A stretch of 64,000 nucleotides of DNA, taken from positions 767,612-831,611 of the forward strand of contig JAOADG010000008.1 of the NCBI GenBank assembly GCA_026417415.1, read 5' to 3'. Shown in pieces: positions 8,607 through 18,485 of the stretch. The notes under the pieces are model-generated. The model saw only the letters and a program-made list of their open reading frames with translations, ran no database searches and had not been told where the DNA came from. This DNA comes from a bacterium (lineage in GTDB: Bacteria; Electryoneota; JAOADG01). A program made the translations under genes and the position numbers. The stretch's first letter is position 1; each line of letters starts with the position of its first letter.

Positions 8607-9644
8607 TTATTTATAAAAATTGTGTGTAAACCGATGTCGTTTGAAATAATATTGCCAAATAACTGATCCTTGATACATTCCTTTCAGTTGACTGTCAGGC
8701 ATAGTGCGGTGAAATTGAATTAGCTTTCTTTCCTTGTATACGATAGGAAGTCGTTTTAAAAAATCAACCCATGCCTTGATTTGGTATAACACTCGACCAA
8801 AATCACCTCTGAAAAGGTAAGCAAGAAAAGCAAGAAATTCAAGCGTCAATCGTCTTCCGATGGTTAGTAAATTGAAATCGTCTTTGTTCCTTATCCACAT
8901 CCATAAATTATTTCGATGATTAAGATAAAGTTTAAAATTACTTGCTCTATTCAAGGTAGATCCCCCACGATGAAATATTGTCACCTGAGGAACAGCAATG
9001 ATTTCCCAACCTTTTGCTAATAAACGCCAACATAAATCAATTTCTTCTTGGTGTGCAAAAAAAGGTTCATATAAAAACCCTACCTCGTAGAGTGCATCCA
9101 TTCTGAACATAGCAGCTGTACCGGAAGCCCAAAAAATATGATGGATTGTATTGTACTGTCCTTGGTCACGTTCAATAGTATTTAAAATTCTGCCATAAGC
9201 AAATGGAATACCATCTCGATCCAATAATCCTCCAGCAGCACCTGCGTAATCAAAAAATTGTTGTTCTTGGAAAGATTTTATCATGGGCTGAACTGCTGCA
9301 ATCTTTATTGATTTGTTTATGGCTTCGACTAACATTTGCAAGCAATCTTTTTGAACAAATACCACATCATTGTTTAACAATAACACATAAGGTGTCTTCG
9401 TATGACTGATACCTAAATTACAACCACCTGCATATCCTAAATTCTTATTAGAATAAATAACTTCTATCCATGGGAATCGTGAAATTGCGATTTGCACTGA
9501 ATCATCAGGTGAATGGTTATCAATCAAAAAAAGTGTAGGAAGTTCAGACGAGACGTTTTGTATAGAAAACAAACAATCTAATAGCATCTCTTTTCCCCCG
9601 TGATGTGGAATCACGATAGTCAAGAGATCTTTTAAATTTTTCAC
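8607..9644 (-). CDS. GT2 glycosyltransferase, rhamnosyltransferase-like
   Basis: 345 residues. The GT-A fold shows 'LTIVIPHHGGKEMLL', 'LIDNHSPDDSV', 'NLGYAGGCNLGI', 'LLNNDVVF' (metal-binding NND) and 'FAHQEEIDLCWRLLAKG', as in WcaA/rhamnosyl GT2 enzymes of O-antigen or glycoprotein glycan pathways. The C-terminal part contains one or two hydrophobic stretches that could bind the membrane. It starts with GTG at 9644, overlapping the DUF2723 stop as GTGA, so the two are probably translationally coupled. Donor and acceptor are unknown. Confidence 0.85.
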   Translation of the reverse strand: MKNLKDLLTIVIPHHGGKEMLLDCLFSIQNVSSELPTLFLIDNHSPDDSVQIAISRFPWIEVIYSNKNLGYAGGCNLGISHTKTPYVLLLNNDVVFVQKDCLQMLVEAINKSIKIAAVQPMIKSFQEQQFFDYAGAAGGLLDRDGIPFAYGRILNTIERDQGQYNTIHHIFWASGTAAMFRMDALYEVGFLYEPFFAHQEEIDLCWRLLAKGWEIIAVPQVTIFHRGGSTLNRASNFKLYLNHRNNLWMWIRNKDDFNLLTIGRRLTLEFLAFLAYLFRGDFGRVLYQIKAWVDFLKRLPIVYKERKLIQFHRTMPDSQLKGMYQGSVIWQYYFKRHRFTHNFYK

Positions 9645-12553
9645 TTTTTCTTTTCTTTGATTTGCTTCTTTGCCAATTCTAATCTTTCTTGTGCACCTAC
9701 ATCATTGGGTCGTTCTTTTAACCATTTTGAAAGCAATTCTACGACTTTTTCAGGTTGATTGCTCCTTTCATAGACAGCAGTCAATGCACCTAAAATTGTA
9801 CCACTTTGTGGTTTTTGCAAATAATAAGGCAAAATTGCTTGTTCAGCATCGCCATATAAACTCAACTGGATAAAGTACGTGACAACTTTTGTAATTTTAT
9901 CTTCTGGCAATGTCATATCTTTTGAAGCTCTTCTAAACATCATCGCAGCTGCAGAATCTAAACCCGCTCGGTACAACTTTTCACCGGCTTCAAATAAAGA
10001 TAAAGCAGTTGGTTTGGGCCCAAGAACCTCATCAAACAATTTACTGGCTTCTTCCAATTTATCGGGGAAAAATTGTAAGTAAGTACCTGCAACATTCAAC
10101 TTTTGTTCTGTAGATTGTTGCGGTTGTTCAATAATTTTTTTCAATCGTTTTTGCAATTCTTCAGGACGTCCAAACTCGTGGTACATTTTACCGATTTGTA
10201 ATTCTAATTCATCCATATCGAATGGAATGACCTCTGATGGCATCACCTTTTCCATACGATCTAATAAGAAAAGTACTTTCTCGCGATTGGTTAATTCATA
10301 AAACCTTGTTTCCCATTGTTCTTCAGGTATTCCAGATGAAGCACGTTTTTCTTCATTTGTGTTTATCATTTGATAATAATGAAATGCCAATTGTAAAAAA
10401 CAGCTTCGGTAATTTTGTAACAATCGCGTTTCATTTTCATTATAGTATACACTTGGATCGTTTAGATGACGATAATGATTCTTAAACGTAAAAACCAATT
10501 TTTCAAACATTTTTTCTGGGTTTATTTTCTGTCCAGTTCCATTGGGTTTAATATGAAAGGCTAACCCCTCCATACTTGAATAATTTGCAAGACCAATCAT
10601 AGAACTATTTGCAACTGTAGCAGCAAAATAGATTGGTCTTTTCCAAGTACCATCAGATTGAATGTTCCGTGTGACAATTTCAATAATCATTTGATCTTGA
10701 ACACGGATGAAATTAGGTGAACGATCTCTTTGGTTATATTCAAGTGGAATAAACATCGTCGCTGGAACATCCCAAATAATAGGACCCGATGTGGTTCGTA
10801 AAGTTATTCTTCTTCGTTGAGGTGGCCAATATCTTACCATCAGCGCTTCTTCGGTCAACGCATCAATGAATTTTGCAATGTAATCGTCAGAATAACTAAT
10901 TGGAACATTGAATTTGTCACGCATTTGTTTTATGTACCAACCAGTATTAATCAACGATAGATTTACAACAGCAACATCTTTACGAATATTCTCAACTTCC
11001 TGTAAATACCACAATGGAAAAGTATCGTTGTCTCCATTGGTAAATAAGATGGCATTTTGTTCACAACTTTCTAAGATATTTCTTGAGTAATCAAAAGCTA
11101 CGTAATTGTTCGTTCGATCGTTTTCATGATAGTTTACTGCTAGCATTCTTCCAGGTACGAATAACAACCCAAGAATTACGACAGTACCAGCCAAAACAGG
11201 TGATTGACCATATTTTTTAAACATTTCGCGAAAGTTTTCTATGATAGCAACGACACCTATTCCAACCCACAAAGAAAACGCAAAGAAACTTCCAGTGTAT
11301 GCATAATCTCGCTCTCTTGGTTGTGGATCATCTTGATTTAGATAAATGACTATGGCAATACCAGTCATGATAAAAAGAACTAAATTTGCAAAAGCCCGTT
11401 TTTTGTCACGTAAAAAATGATGGATCATTCCAAAGACGCCTAAAAAGAAAGGCAATCCCCAATATCTCCAAACGCGATTGTTAGCAAATTCCGGTTCACC
11501 GGGATAAATATCTCTTGCAATACCAATAAAGTTCCAATCAAAGTAACGTAGATACATTTTCTTGATTTGGTATTCCCAAAACGGAGCTTTTCTATCGAAC
11601 ATTGATGCGAACATATTTTCAGTGCCGTACTGTTCACGTGAAAGATAACTTTTCAACGCACTTAAAGTGGATGGATCATTTTCATTGATCATAGGATCTA
11701 ACTGCGCACGAATTACAATAAGCGCATACAAAGTAAATCCTAAAAATGTCAATAGATGAATAAAAGGGATTAATGAATTTTCATGTTGGTTTTTTCTAAA
11801 GAAGTACAAGAAAAAACCAAATGCAATAGGTATGGATAAAAATTTAATTGTAAATGGAACACCGATATCCAAAGGTAAATCTATGATTAATAAAGATATT
11901 GCCCAACCAACAAGCAATACATATGCCAAACGTTTTCTTAGGTAGTATATGATTAAAAAGATAGTCGGAATTGTCAAGATATTCAATAAATGAATCGTAA
12001 TTGCTAAACCATTTAGATAAGTAGCTAAAAGTATGAAATGATCATTCTCACCACTATCTGCATCATCTGACCACTTAAGTACTAACCAAATGACAAGTAC
12101 AGTTAAGAATAATGAAACGCCATATACCTCAGATTCAACGACGTTGAACCAAAAGGAAGGACTAAAAGCAAGTGTCAATGCACCTACGCAGGAAGCACCA
12201 ATGTTTGTAATTGTATCAGCAGGAGTCGTTTCAAAGCCACGAAACAACCGAATCAGCCGAAGCGTAATAAGGTAAGTTAAAAGTATGGTAAAAGCACCGG
12301 ATAAACTACTGAAATGCGTCACTCGGGATGCTACCTCACCAAACGGAAGCATAGAAAACAACCGCCCAACTAATATAAACAAAGGTGAACCTGGTGGGTG
12401 CGGCACTCCTAAAGTATATGCACAAGCAGCAAATTCACCACAATCCCAATATGATAATGTGTTGGCTTTTGTTAAAAGAATGACAGTCCAGGATATTGAA
12501 AAGATGATTAACCCAGCCCAAAATGTCGGTTTTTTTAATGCTTCTTGAATCAA
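9641..12553 (-). CDS. DUF2723 polytopic membrane protein (GT-C-like, putative protein O-glycosyltransferase) with C-terminal TPRs
   Basis: 970 residues. The N-terminal half has about ten or more membrane helices. The first loop holds the DUF2723 hallmark 'SYWDCGEF', whose acidic pair sits where GT-C protein mannosyltransferases keep their catalytic acids, followed by 'LGVPHPPGSPLF'. Further family motifs are 'DDPQPRERDYAY' and 'NGDNDTFPLWYLQ'. The last ~200 residues form TPR-like helices ('LSLFEAGEKLYRAGLDSAA'). DUF2723 proteins are common in Bacteroidota and are related to protein O-mannosyltransferases. The start is TTG at 12553 behind AAAGGG. The nearby DPM1-like enzyme is a plausible donor maker. 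Family call firm, activity inferred. Confidence 0.85.
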   Translation of the reverse strand: MIQEALKKPTFWAGLIIFSISWTVILLTKANTLSYWDCGEFAACAYTLGVPHPPGSPLFILVGRLFSMLPFGEVASRVTHFSSLSGAFTILLTYLITLRLIRLFRGFETTPADTITNIGASCVGALTLAFSPSFWFNVVESEVYGVSLFLTVLVIWLVLKWSDDADSGENDHFILLATYLNGLAITIHLLNILTIPTIFLIIYYLRKRLAYVLLVGWAISLLIIDLPLDIGVPFTIKFLSIPIAFGFFLYFFRKNQHENSLIPFIHLLTFLGFTLYALIVIRAQLDPMINENDPSTLSALKSYLSREQYGTENMFASMFDRKAPFWEYQIKKMYLRYFDWNFIGIARDIYPGEPEFANNRVWRYWGLPFFLGVFGMIHHFLRDKKRAFANLVLFIMTGIAIVIYLNQDDPQPRERDYAYTGSFFAFSLWVGIGVVAIIENFREMFKKYGQSPVLAGTVVILGLLFVPGRMLAVNYHENDRTNNYVAFDYSRNILESCEQNAILFTNGDNDTFPLWYLQEVENIRKDVAVVNLSLINTGWYIKQMRDKFNVPISYSDDYIAKFIDALTEEALMVRYWPPQRRRITLRTTSGPIIWDVPATMFIPLEYNQRDRSPNFIRVQDQMIIEIVTRNIQSDGTWKRPIYFAATVANSSMIGLANYSSMEGLAFHIKPNGTGQKINPEKMFEKLVFTFKNHYRHLNDPSVYYNENETRLLQNYRSCFLQLAFHYYQMINTNEEKRASSGIPEEQWETRFYELTNREKVLFLLDRMEKVMPSEVIPFDMDELELQIGKMYHEFGRPEELQKRLKKIIEQPQQSTEQKLNVAGTYLQFFPDKLEEASKLFDEVLGPKPTALSLFEAGEKLYRAGLDSAAAMMFRRASKDMTLPEDKITKVVTYFIQLSLYGDAEQAILPYYLQKPQSGTILGALTAVYERSNQPEKVVELLSKWLKERPNDVGAQERLELAKKQIKEKKK

Positions 12554-12564
12554 TGCTATACCCT

Positions 12565-14037
12565 TTACTTTTTGTATTTTCTTACTATTTTAAATACTTT
12601 TTCACGTATTACTGATAACTCGGTAGGAAGAAAAAAACCTGTTTTCCACAAAAGAACTGGAAAAGCAATTAGTACAAGCAATTTTACAAAAATATTTTCA
12701 AAAAGTTGCGTTCCAACATACCATAGAATACCCATAAAAACAAATATCAACAAAATTCGTCTCCATTCATATGGAATTGGATAAGAGCGTTGCGTAAACC
12801 ACCATTCTCCAATTGCAATTAATCCGTAACCAACTACAATTGACCATGCGGAAGCCCACATCCCCCATTTTTCTATCAATAAAAGATTAAAAGTCATCGC
12901 AATTATTGCTGAAATTACACAAATCATTGCTTGTACATGTAAGCGATTTTTTAAAAAAAATCCAGTTGATAAATTGGCAGTGATACCGTTAAACATTTGT
13001 CCGAGTAAGATTATAGGGAATATGCTGAAACCTTTCCAATAACGTTCTTCGATTAGTGATTTCCCAATCAAAGGTAATGGCTTCATAAAAAAATCAGGAA
13101 CAAAAAAAGTCATCATCAAGAATAAAAATGAAAAAATTAACAAAAAATAAGTCATCACTCTTGCAAAAAGTTCTGGACTACCCGGCTTAAATCCTTCTTC
13201 TAAAAAGAAAGGTTGCCAAGCGCTACGAAAGGACATAGATAAAATCGAAAAAGTCATTCCTAATTTAGCACCAACACCATAGTAACCAGTTTGTTCTAAC
13301 GAACCATAAACTTCCAATATTTTTCTTGCACCAAGTTCAAAAGAATAAACTGAAAATAGTATCAAGATGTTTGGTAATCCAAACTTAATTAAACGTGGAA
13401 TTACTGGAAAATCTATTTTATATGATATTCGAGTGTGTAATATGCACAATAAAATAAAAAAAGTGATGGAAGAACTTAGTAAATTTGAAAACAATACTCC
13501 CCAAAGACCAGTACTCAATACACCAACTAACCACCAGTTCAGAAATAAGTTTAGAATTGCACCTGAAATACGTAAAATACCATATAGATAAGACCTTTGT
13601 TCGGCTCTTAATACTACAAATGGCAATGCCATCATAGTATCAAACCAAAGAACTCCTAAACATAAACTTAGTACATCATAGGATGCTGTTTTTTCCAAGA
13701 TTAAACGCGATAAAGGTTCTTTAAGTATCCAAAGTATCAAAGAAAGTACTGTAGAATTCAACAATGCCAATAAGAGTACAGTACTAAACAATGATTTACG
13801 CTGTTCCGAAATTTTTTCAGGTGTGTAAAATCTTATTAATGCAACATCTGTACCTAATGTATAGATTACGGAAGCTGCAGCGATGAAACTGTAATAAAGT
13901 GTAACTGCACCATACTCTTCTGGAGATAACCAATAAGTATAAGCTGGCAATAGCAAAAAGGATATGATTTTTGTCGCCATTTGTGAAACTCCGTACACGA
14001 CGGAGTGATTTAGCAAACGTAAAAGTTTTTCTTTCAT
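12565..14037 (-). CDS. Polysaccharide/lipid-linked oligosaccharide flippase, Wzx (MOP superfamily) type
   Basis: 490 residues with roughly 12-14 hydrophobic helices. The N-terminus 'VVYGVSQMATKIISFLLLPAYTYWLSPEEYGAV' region (residues ~13-45) matches the start of Wzx/RfbX flippases ('y.pG...l..'). These move undecaprenyl-linked glycans across the inner membrane. It overlaps the upstream HEAT-repeat gene by 4 bases and lies 11 bases before the DUF2723 gene, consistent with a glycan assembly pathway. No Wzy polymerase or O-antigen ligase is visible next to it. Confidence 0.85.
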   Translation of the reverse strand: MKEKLLRLLNHSVVYGVSQMATKIISFLLLPAYTYWLSPEEYGAVTLYYSFIAAASVIYTLGTDVALIRFYTPEKISEQRKSLFSTVLLLALLNSTVLSLILWILKEPLSRLILEKTASYDVLSLCLGVLWFDTMMALPFVVLRAEQRSYLYGILRISGAILNLFLNWWLVGVLSTGLWGVLFSNLLSSSITFFILLCILHTRISYKIDFPVIPRLIKFGLPNILILFSVYSFELGARKILEVYGSLEQTGYYGVGAKLGMTFSILSMSFRSAWQPFFLEEGFKPGSPELFARVMTYFLLIFSFLFLMMTFFVPDFFMKPLPLIGKSLIEERYWKGFSIFPIILLGQMFNGITANLSTGFFLKNRLHVQAMICVISAIIAMTFNLLLIEKWGMWASAWSIVVGYGLIAIGEWWFTQRSYPIPYEWRRILLIFVFMGILWYVGTQLFENIFVKLLVLIAFPVLLWKTGFFLPTELSVIREKVFKIVRKYKK

Positions 14038-15173
14038 TGAATCGGTAGTCGAAATTGTTTCGTGAGTTCTTGACCCTTCAATAAATGAGAGTCACCCTTG
14101 ATTTTTAATAGGTCTTTTTTAGATTTTTTTGAGAAGTGGAGAAAATACTGCAGAGCTAATAAACGAATGACTTCGGAAGGATATTCACTAGCACGGTTCC
14201 AAATTTTCTTATTATTACCATTGATCAATCTATACAAATTCAAATAGTTGTAAAGTTCTTGAAGAGTAAAACTTGAAAAATTTGAAAAACGCTGAAATCT
14301 TCTATGTTGAACTATAAAATCAGAAGAAAAATATGGGATTGAATCATAACCCCACTCTCTCTGCAATATCTTTTCTAATTCATTTTTTACATTTTCAAGA
14401 AATTTTAATTCTTTTTTTCGTAAAGATGATTTGCTCGTATCAGCAGGTGACACTATTGCAGTTAATGCGAAAAAAATGGTTTCTCGAACGCTATAAATCG
14501 TATCATGAATTCCACAAATGATATCTTTTATGCTTTCATTATCTTGTGCTTTGATTAAACCACGATATGCATATCTACGAACAGATGGAATAGTATCATG
14601 AATAAGTTCTCGAAATCTTGGAACAAATTCATTTTGATTTTTGTTATAGGATGCTAATGCAGCAACAGCGGACACTTTTTTCACACGATTGGTGTCGTAT
14701 GTAAATTGAATTAACATAGAAACTGTACTTGAATCACCAATATCACCTATTGTCTTGATTGCTAAAGATAATACATCATTTGATTTTGTGGTGTCTATTG
14801 CGTGAGATAGATAGGGTATTGTTATCGTTCCGATTTTTTTAAGTAAATTATTAACTGCTTGACGCTGTCGTGCATCATCTACTGACAATTTAGATATTAA
14901 AAATGGAATTGCTAGTTCTTTTCGTGCGACTAAAGTCGAATCTGCTTTCTTTCTAATATCTGCCCATTTTGGCTCACCACTTGCTGCCATCCAAAACAGA
15001 CGCTGTAAAGTTTCATTTTCATAATCAATTTTACTTTCCCAACCGCTTTCTAATTTATTAATGATTGGTACCGCTAATTCATTTTTTGATTTTGAACCAA
15101 CTTCATTGGTATAAACAACTGTAAATTGACCAAAAAACGCTAAGAAAAATATTGTGGCAAGCTTGTTAATCAT
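14034..15173 (-). CDS. Exported HEAT-repeat protein, unknown function
   Basis: 379 residues with an N-terminal signal peptide ('LATIFFLAFFGQFTVVYT'). The middle contains several HEAT/PBS-lyase-like helical repeats, for example 'VLSLAIKTIGDIGDSSTVSMLIQFT', 'VSAVAALASY' and 'SVRRYAYRGLIKA' (residues ~125-235). Such repeats form a protein-binding solenoid; no enzymatic motif is visible. It starts 4 bases after the GNDxY-repeat gene, so the two exported proteins are probably made together and may interact, which is inference. Confidence 0.7.
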   Translation of the reverse strand: MINKLATIFFLAFFGQFTVVYTNEVGSKSKNELAVPIINKLESGWESKIDYENETLQRLFWMAASGEPKWADIRKKADSTLVARKELAIPFLISKLSVDDARQRQAVNNLLKKIGTITIPYLSHAIDTTKSNDVLSLAIKTIGDIGDSSTVSMLIQFTYDTNRVKKVSAVAALASYNKNQNEFVPRFRELIHDTIPSVRRYAYRGLIKAQDNESIKDIICGIHDTIYSVRETIFFALTAIVSPADTSKSSLRKKELKFLENVKNELEKILQREWGYDSIPYFSSDFIVQHRRFQRFSNFSSFTLQELYNYLNLYRLINGNNKKIWNRASEYPSEVIRLLALQYFLHFSKKSKKDLLKIKGDSHLLKGQELTKQFRLPIQ

Positions 15174-15177
15174 TAAT

Positions 15178-16992
15178 CTATTTCCGATTTAGATCAATTC
15201 CTACACCACGAATTCCTCTTTGCCAATAACCGCCATCTTTAGCAAAGATATCCGCATAACGATCAGTTCCACCTTTATCCATAAAAATTCCTATTGATCC
15301 ATAATCACGTCTTGGGTTTCCATACCCTAAAGTCATTTCACTATTTCGGTTCATATAAACATCATCGCCTTCATCATCTATCATGATTCCAATTCCATTG
15401 GCACTACCTGCTCCTTGTGACAACTCAGAACATTGGTAAGCATCATTTCCATTTTTATCCTGTAACCATCCTGTTCCATAATCATGACCACAACCTTGTG
15501 AAACACCTTTACTAATGTACACATCATCTCCACTCTCATCGTGAAGTAAACCTAATGAAATGTGAATTCCAGAACCTTGTGCATATTGATAAGATAGATA
15601 TCTATCATTTCCACTTTGATCCCATAAAATCCCTAATGCATACCAATAACTTGCACCTTGTCCATAAATATCCGATACGTACAAATCACTGCCAGATACA
15701 TCATATAAAATACCTATTCCTCCACTAAAATAAGGTCTTAAGCCATATCCAAATCCCTGTGATAAGGTCAGAGAATGATCTTGATATCTTAAGACATCAG
15801 TATATCTTGGAGTTGCAAGGTATTGATCATCACCTGTTTTATCATATAGTGTTCCATAACCATTGACTAAACCAACACCTTGTCCATACATTCGGACTTG
15901 ATAAATATCATTTTTTCCAAAATCATAAACATAACCTTTTCCAAAAGCAGCACATCCTTGTGCATTACGATCAGCAACGAATGAGTCAAAACCATCTTTA
16001 TCTACCAACATTGAAATACCACATATCGCTGCTCCTTGTACCCATAGATTTCCACGATATGTATCGTTTCCTTTGTAGTCCAATAATAGTGAAATACCAT
16101 TAATAGAACCTGCCATTGAAAATGCAGAATCACAAGAATATAAATCATTTCCTTCAAAATCTATCAAAAAAGAAACGGGACAAGTTTCGTCAGCAGCAGC
16201 TACTTTTCCAAAATATGTATCATTACCTCCTACATCAATTACAACCGCAAAATTGCCTCTGTAAAGATTATCTTCTACACTACCAATAACAATCTCACCA
16301 TATTGTGTAGATTTCCAAGCAAGTGTTTTACCAAGTACATTAGGATGTTGAGAAAAGTTTAAATCACCGAAAAAAGCATTCCAATGGCTGTCTGGTTTGA
16401 GTTGAAGAACGAAACCCAAAAGTTGCTGAAAATTATCTTCCCAAGGAATGGATTTAGGAATTTTCTTTATCAATTTGACGAATTGACGGAAAGAATCAGC
16501 TGAAGCTTCTCGTAATGCATACAGTGAAAAAATATCTAAATCTTCTAATTCATCCGATTCTTCATAAATGGTTGGTAACTTCTCGAGTATCTCTTTTTTC
16601 TCATATTCGGGTATATCTTTCCAAAACTCATTTCTAATTGTAATGGATTGGTTTACAATTTGTTCCCATTTGAATTGTATTGAATCAGTCGGATTTACTT
16701 TATGACCATCCAAATATGTTAAATATGGGATACTATCAATAAATTGTTTTGCTTTTTCTTCTAATTGAATTGAAGAAGTAAGTAACTGATCAACTATCTC
16801 TAAGCGAAAAGTATCCTTATCTTCTTGACTTAATGATAAAGAAAAATCATTAGGAGATAGATCTATGGTTTGTAATAGGGATAGAAAAATTGAATCTTGG
16901 TTGATCGGTTTGGCTAAGGAAGAAGTGAAAAGAAAAAAAAAGATTAATGTGAATTTTTGAATTAGGTTTTTTGTCAAAGAAGAGGGGAACAT
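15178..16992 (-). CDS. Exported protein with about 12 tandem 'hD-x-x-G-x-D-x-Y' repeats
   Basis: 604 residues. After a signal peptide ('LTLIFFFLFTSSLA') comes a ~210-residue helical, charged region without recognised motifs. The C-terminal ~370 residues are built of about 12 imperfect repeats of roughly 30 residues plus a final partial one. Each has a core such as 'LIDFEGNDLY', 'LLDYKGNDTY', 'LYDKTGDDQY', 'LHDESGDDVY' or 'MIDDEGDDVY', usually followed by a 'QG' or 'GxG' segment. The repeated acidic turn looks like a beta-solenoid that might bind calcium, but the period differs from 9-residue RTX repeats. No function is recognised. The downstream HEAT-repeat gene is 4 bases away. Confidence 0.7.
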   Translation of the reverse strand: MFPSSLTKNLIQKFTLIFFFLFTSSLAKPINQDSIFLSLLQTIDLSPNDFSLSLSQEDKDTFRLEIVDQLLTSSIQLEEKAKQFIDSIPYLTYLDGHKVNPTDSIQFKWEQIVNQSITIRNEFWKDIPEYEKKEILEKLPTIYEESDELEDLDIFSLYALREASADSFRQFVKLIKKIPKSIPWEDNFQQLLGFVLQLKPDSHWNAFFGDLNFSQHPNVLGKTLAWKSTQYGEIVIGSVEDNLYRGNFAVVIDVGGNDTYFGKVAAADETCPVSFLIDFEGNDLYSCDSAFSMAGSINGISLLLDYKGNDTYRGNLWVQGAAICGISMLVDKDGFDSFVADRNAQGCAAFGKGYVYDFGKNDIYQVRMYGQGVGLVNGYGTLYDKTGDDQYLATPRYTDVLRYQDHSLTLSQGFGYGLRPYFSGGIGILYDVSGSDLYVSDIYGQGASYWYALGILWDQSGNDRYLSYQYAQGSGIHISLGLLHDESGDDVYISKGVSQGCGHDYGTGWLQDKNGNDAYQCSELSQGAGSANGIGIMIDDEGDDVYMNRNSEMTLGYGNPRRDYGSIGIFMDKGGTDRYADIFAKDGGYWQRGIRGVGIDLNRK

Positions 16993-17016
16993 AAAATGTT
17001 CCTTTCCTTTTTGTAC

Positions 17017-18480
17017 TTAAGGATTTATCAAAATGTTGGAAACACTTCTATTTGTTAATGTTAACCAAAATGAAGGTGCTACCCCAATAATAATGATTAT
17101 TAAAGAAGAGAAAATTAAGCCCATCGTCACGTGTGTGTCTGACTTAATTGTTTCATAGGAGTCAGGCAATGGTTTCATGTACATATGAACGATTACTTTC
17201 AAATAATAGTAAACTGAAATAGCAGAAAACAAAGCCATCAAAATTGCAAGTAATAGTTGATCAGCTTTCAAAGCACTATAAAAAATATAGTACTTAACAA
17301 AAAAACCACCGGTAGGAGGAATACCTGCTAATGATATCATAAAGAGAGCCATAAACATAGCTAAAACTGGATATTTTGTTGCTAATCCATTGTAATCTTC
17401 ATAAGAATAAGAACCTTCATTTTTTCGATTTACTAAGTATGCTATTGTAAATGCTCCTAAATTTGTCACACTATAAACGATTAGATAAAGTAAGATTGAA
17501 GAATATCCTAAATTACTTTTTACAACCAGTGCAACCATTAAATAACCAGCATGAGAGATGGACGAATAAGCGAGCATTCGTTTAACAGATTTTTGTTGTA
17601 AAGCAACAAAATTTCCAATTCCCATTGTTGCAATAGCGATTATTTTTAAAATTAGCTCAAAATCACTAACCACTAATGGAAATGCAACTATCAAAATTTT
17701 AATAAATGTACCAAAAGCAGCAGCTTTGGGAGTAGCACTAAAGAAAGCGGTTATTGGAGTTGGCGCACCTTCATAAGCATCTGGTGACCAAAAATGAAAA
17801 GGAACGGAAGCAAACTTAAAAAAGAAACCAATTAAAATTAAACCTGCGCCGATCCAAAATGTTAAACTCAGTTTATTGCTTGTTTGAGAAATCCATTGGT
17901 TGACTTCAGAATAATTTGTACTTCCAGTTATTCCGTAAAACAATGTGATACCGTAGAGTAAGAAACCTGATGAAAAGGCACCTAATAAAAAGTACTTAAG
18001 TGCTCCTTCGTTAGATTGAACTCTTTTTCTTAACATTCCAGCCAATACATATAAACAAATGGACATTAATTCTAAACCAAGAAACATTACAATTAGGTCA
18101 TTCGCTGAAATCATAATCATCGCACCGGCAGTTGAAAAGAACAACAATAATGAAGTTTCTGGAAACTTTATTTTAGTTCGTTCAAAATAGGGACCACTTA
18201 ATAAAAACGTAAAAACTAAAACCGTTATAAATAATATGTGAAAAAAGTACGAAAAACTATCTAAAGAAAAAAAGTAAGTATAAACCGTCTTTTCTTGGAG
18301 CAACAATTTTACTACGAGGTAAACGATACACAAACTTCCAATTGCTAATAATGAACGGAACAAATGGTTCCGCTTGGGCAAAAACAGATCGATTAAAAGC
18401 ATGAGTAATGCAAATGATAACAGAATTATCGTTGGTAAGTTTGCATTAACTTGATCGAGAATATCAATTGTACTGTTCAT
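17017..18480 (-). CDS. nuoN: NADH-quinone oxidoreductase subunit N
   Basis: 487 residues, 13-14 membrane helices, an antiporter-like proton-pumping subunit of complex I. The family signature includes the essential Glu in 'MFLGLELMSICLYVLAG', the Lys-bearing 'GALKYFLLGAFSSGF', and 'KFASVPFHFWSPDAYEGAPTP' read across residues ~223-243. It is the last gene of the nuo operon and starts 5 bases after nuoM ends. Confidence 0.96.
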   Translation of the reverse strand: MNSTIDILDQVNANLPTIILLSFALLMLLIDLFLPKRNHLFRSLLAIGSLCIVYLVVKLLLQEKTVYTYFFSLDSFSYFFHILFITVLVFTFLLSGPYFERTKIKFPETSLLLFFSTAGAMIMISANDLIVMFLGLELMSICLYVLAGMLRKRVQSNEGALKYFLLGAFSSGFLLYGITLFYGITGSTNYSEVNQWISQTSNKLSLTFWIGAGLILIGFFFKFASVPFHFWSPDAYEGAPTPITAFFSATPKAAAFGTFIKILIVAFPLVVSDFELILKIIAIATMGIGNFVALQQKSVKRMLAYSSISHAGYLMVALVVKSNLGYSSILLYLIVYSVTNLGAFTIAYLVNRKNEGSYSYEDYNGLATKYPVLAMFMALFMISLAGIPPTGGFFVKYYIFYSALKADQLLLAILMALFSAISVYYYLKVIVHMYMKPLPDSYETIKSDTHVTMGLIFSSLIIIIIGVAPSFWLTLTNRSVSNILINP

Positions 18481-18485
18481 ATTGA

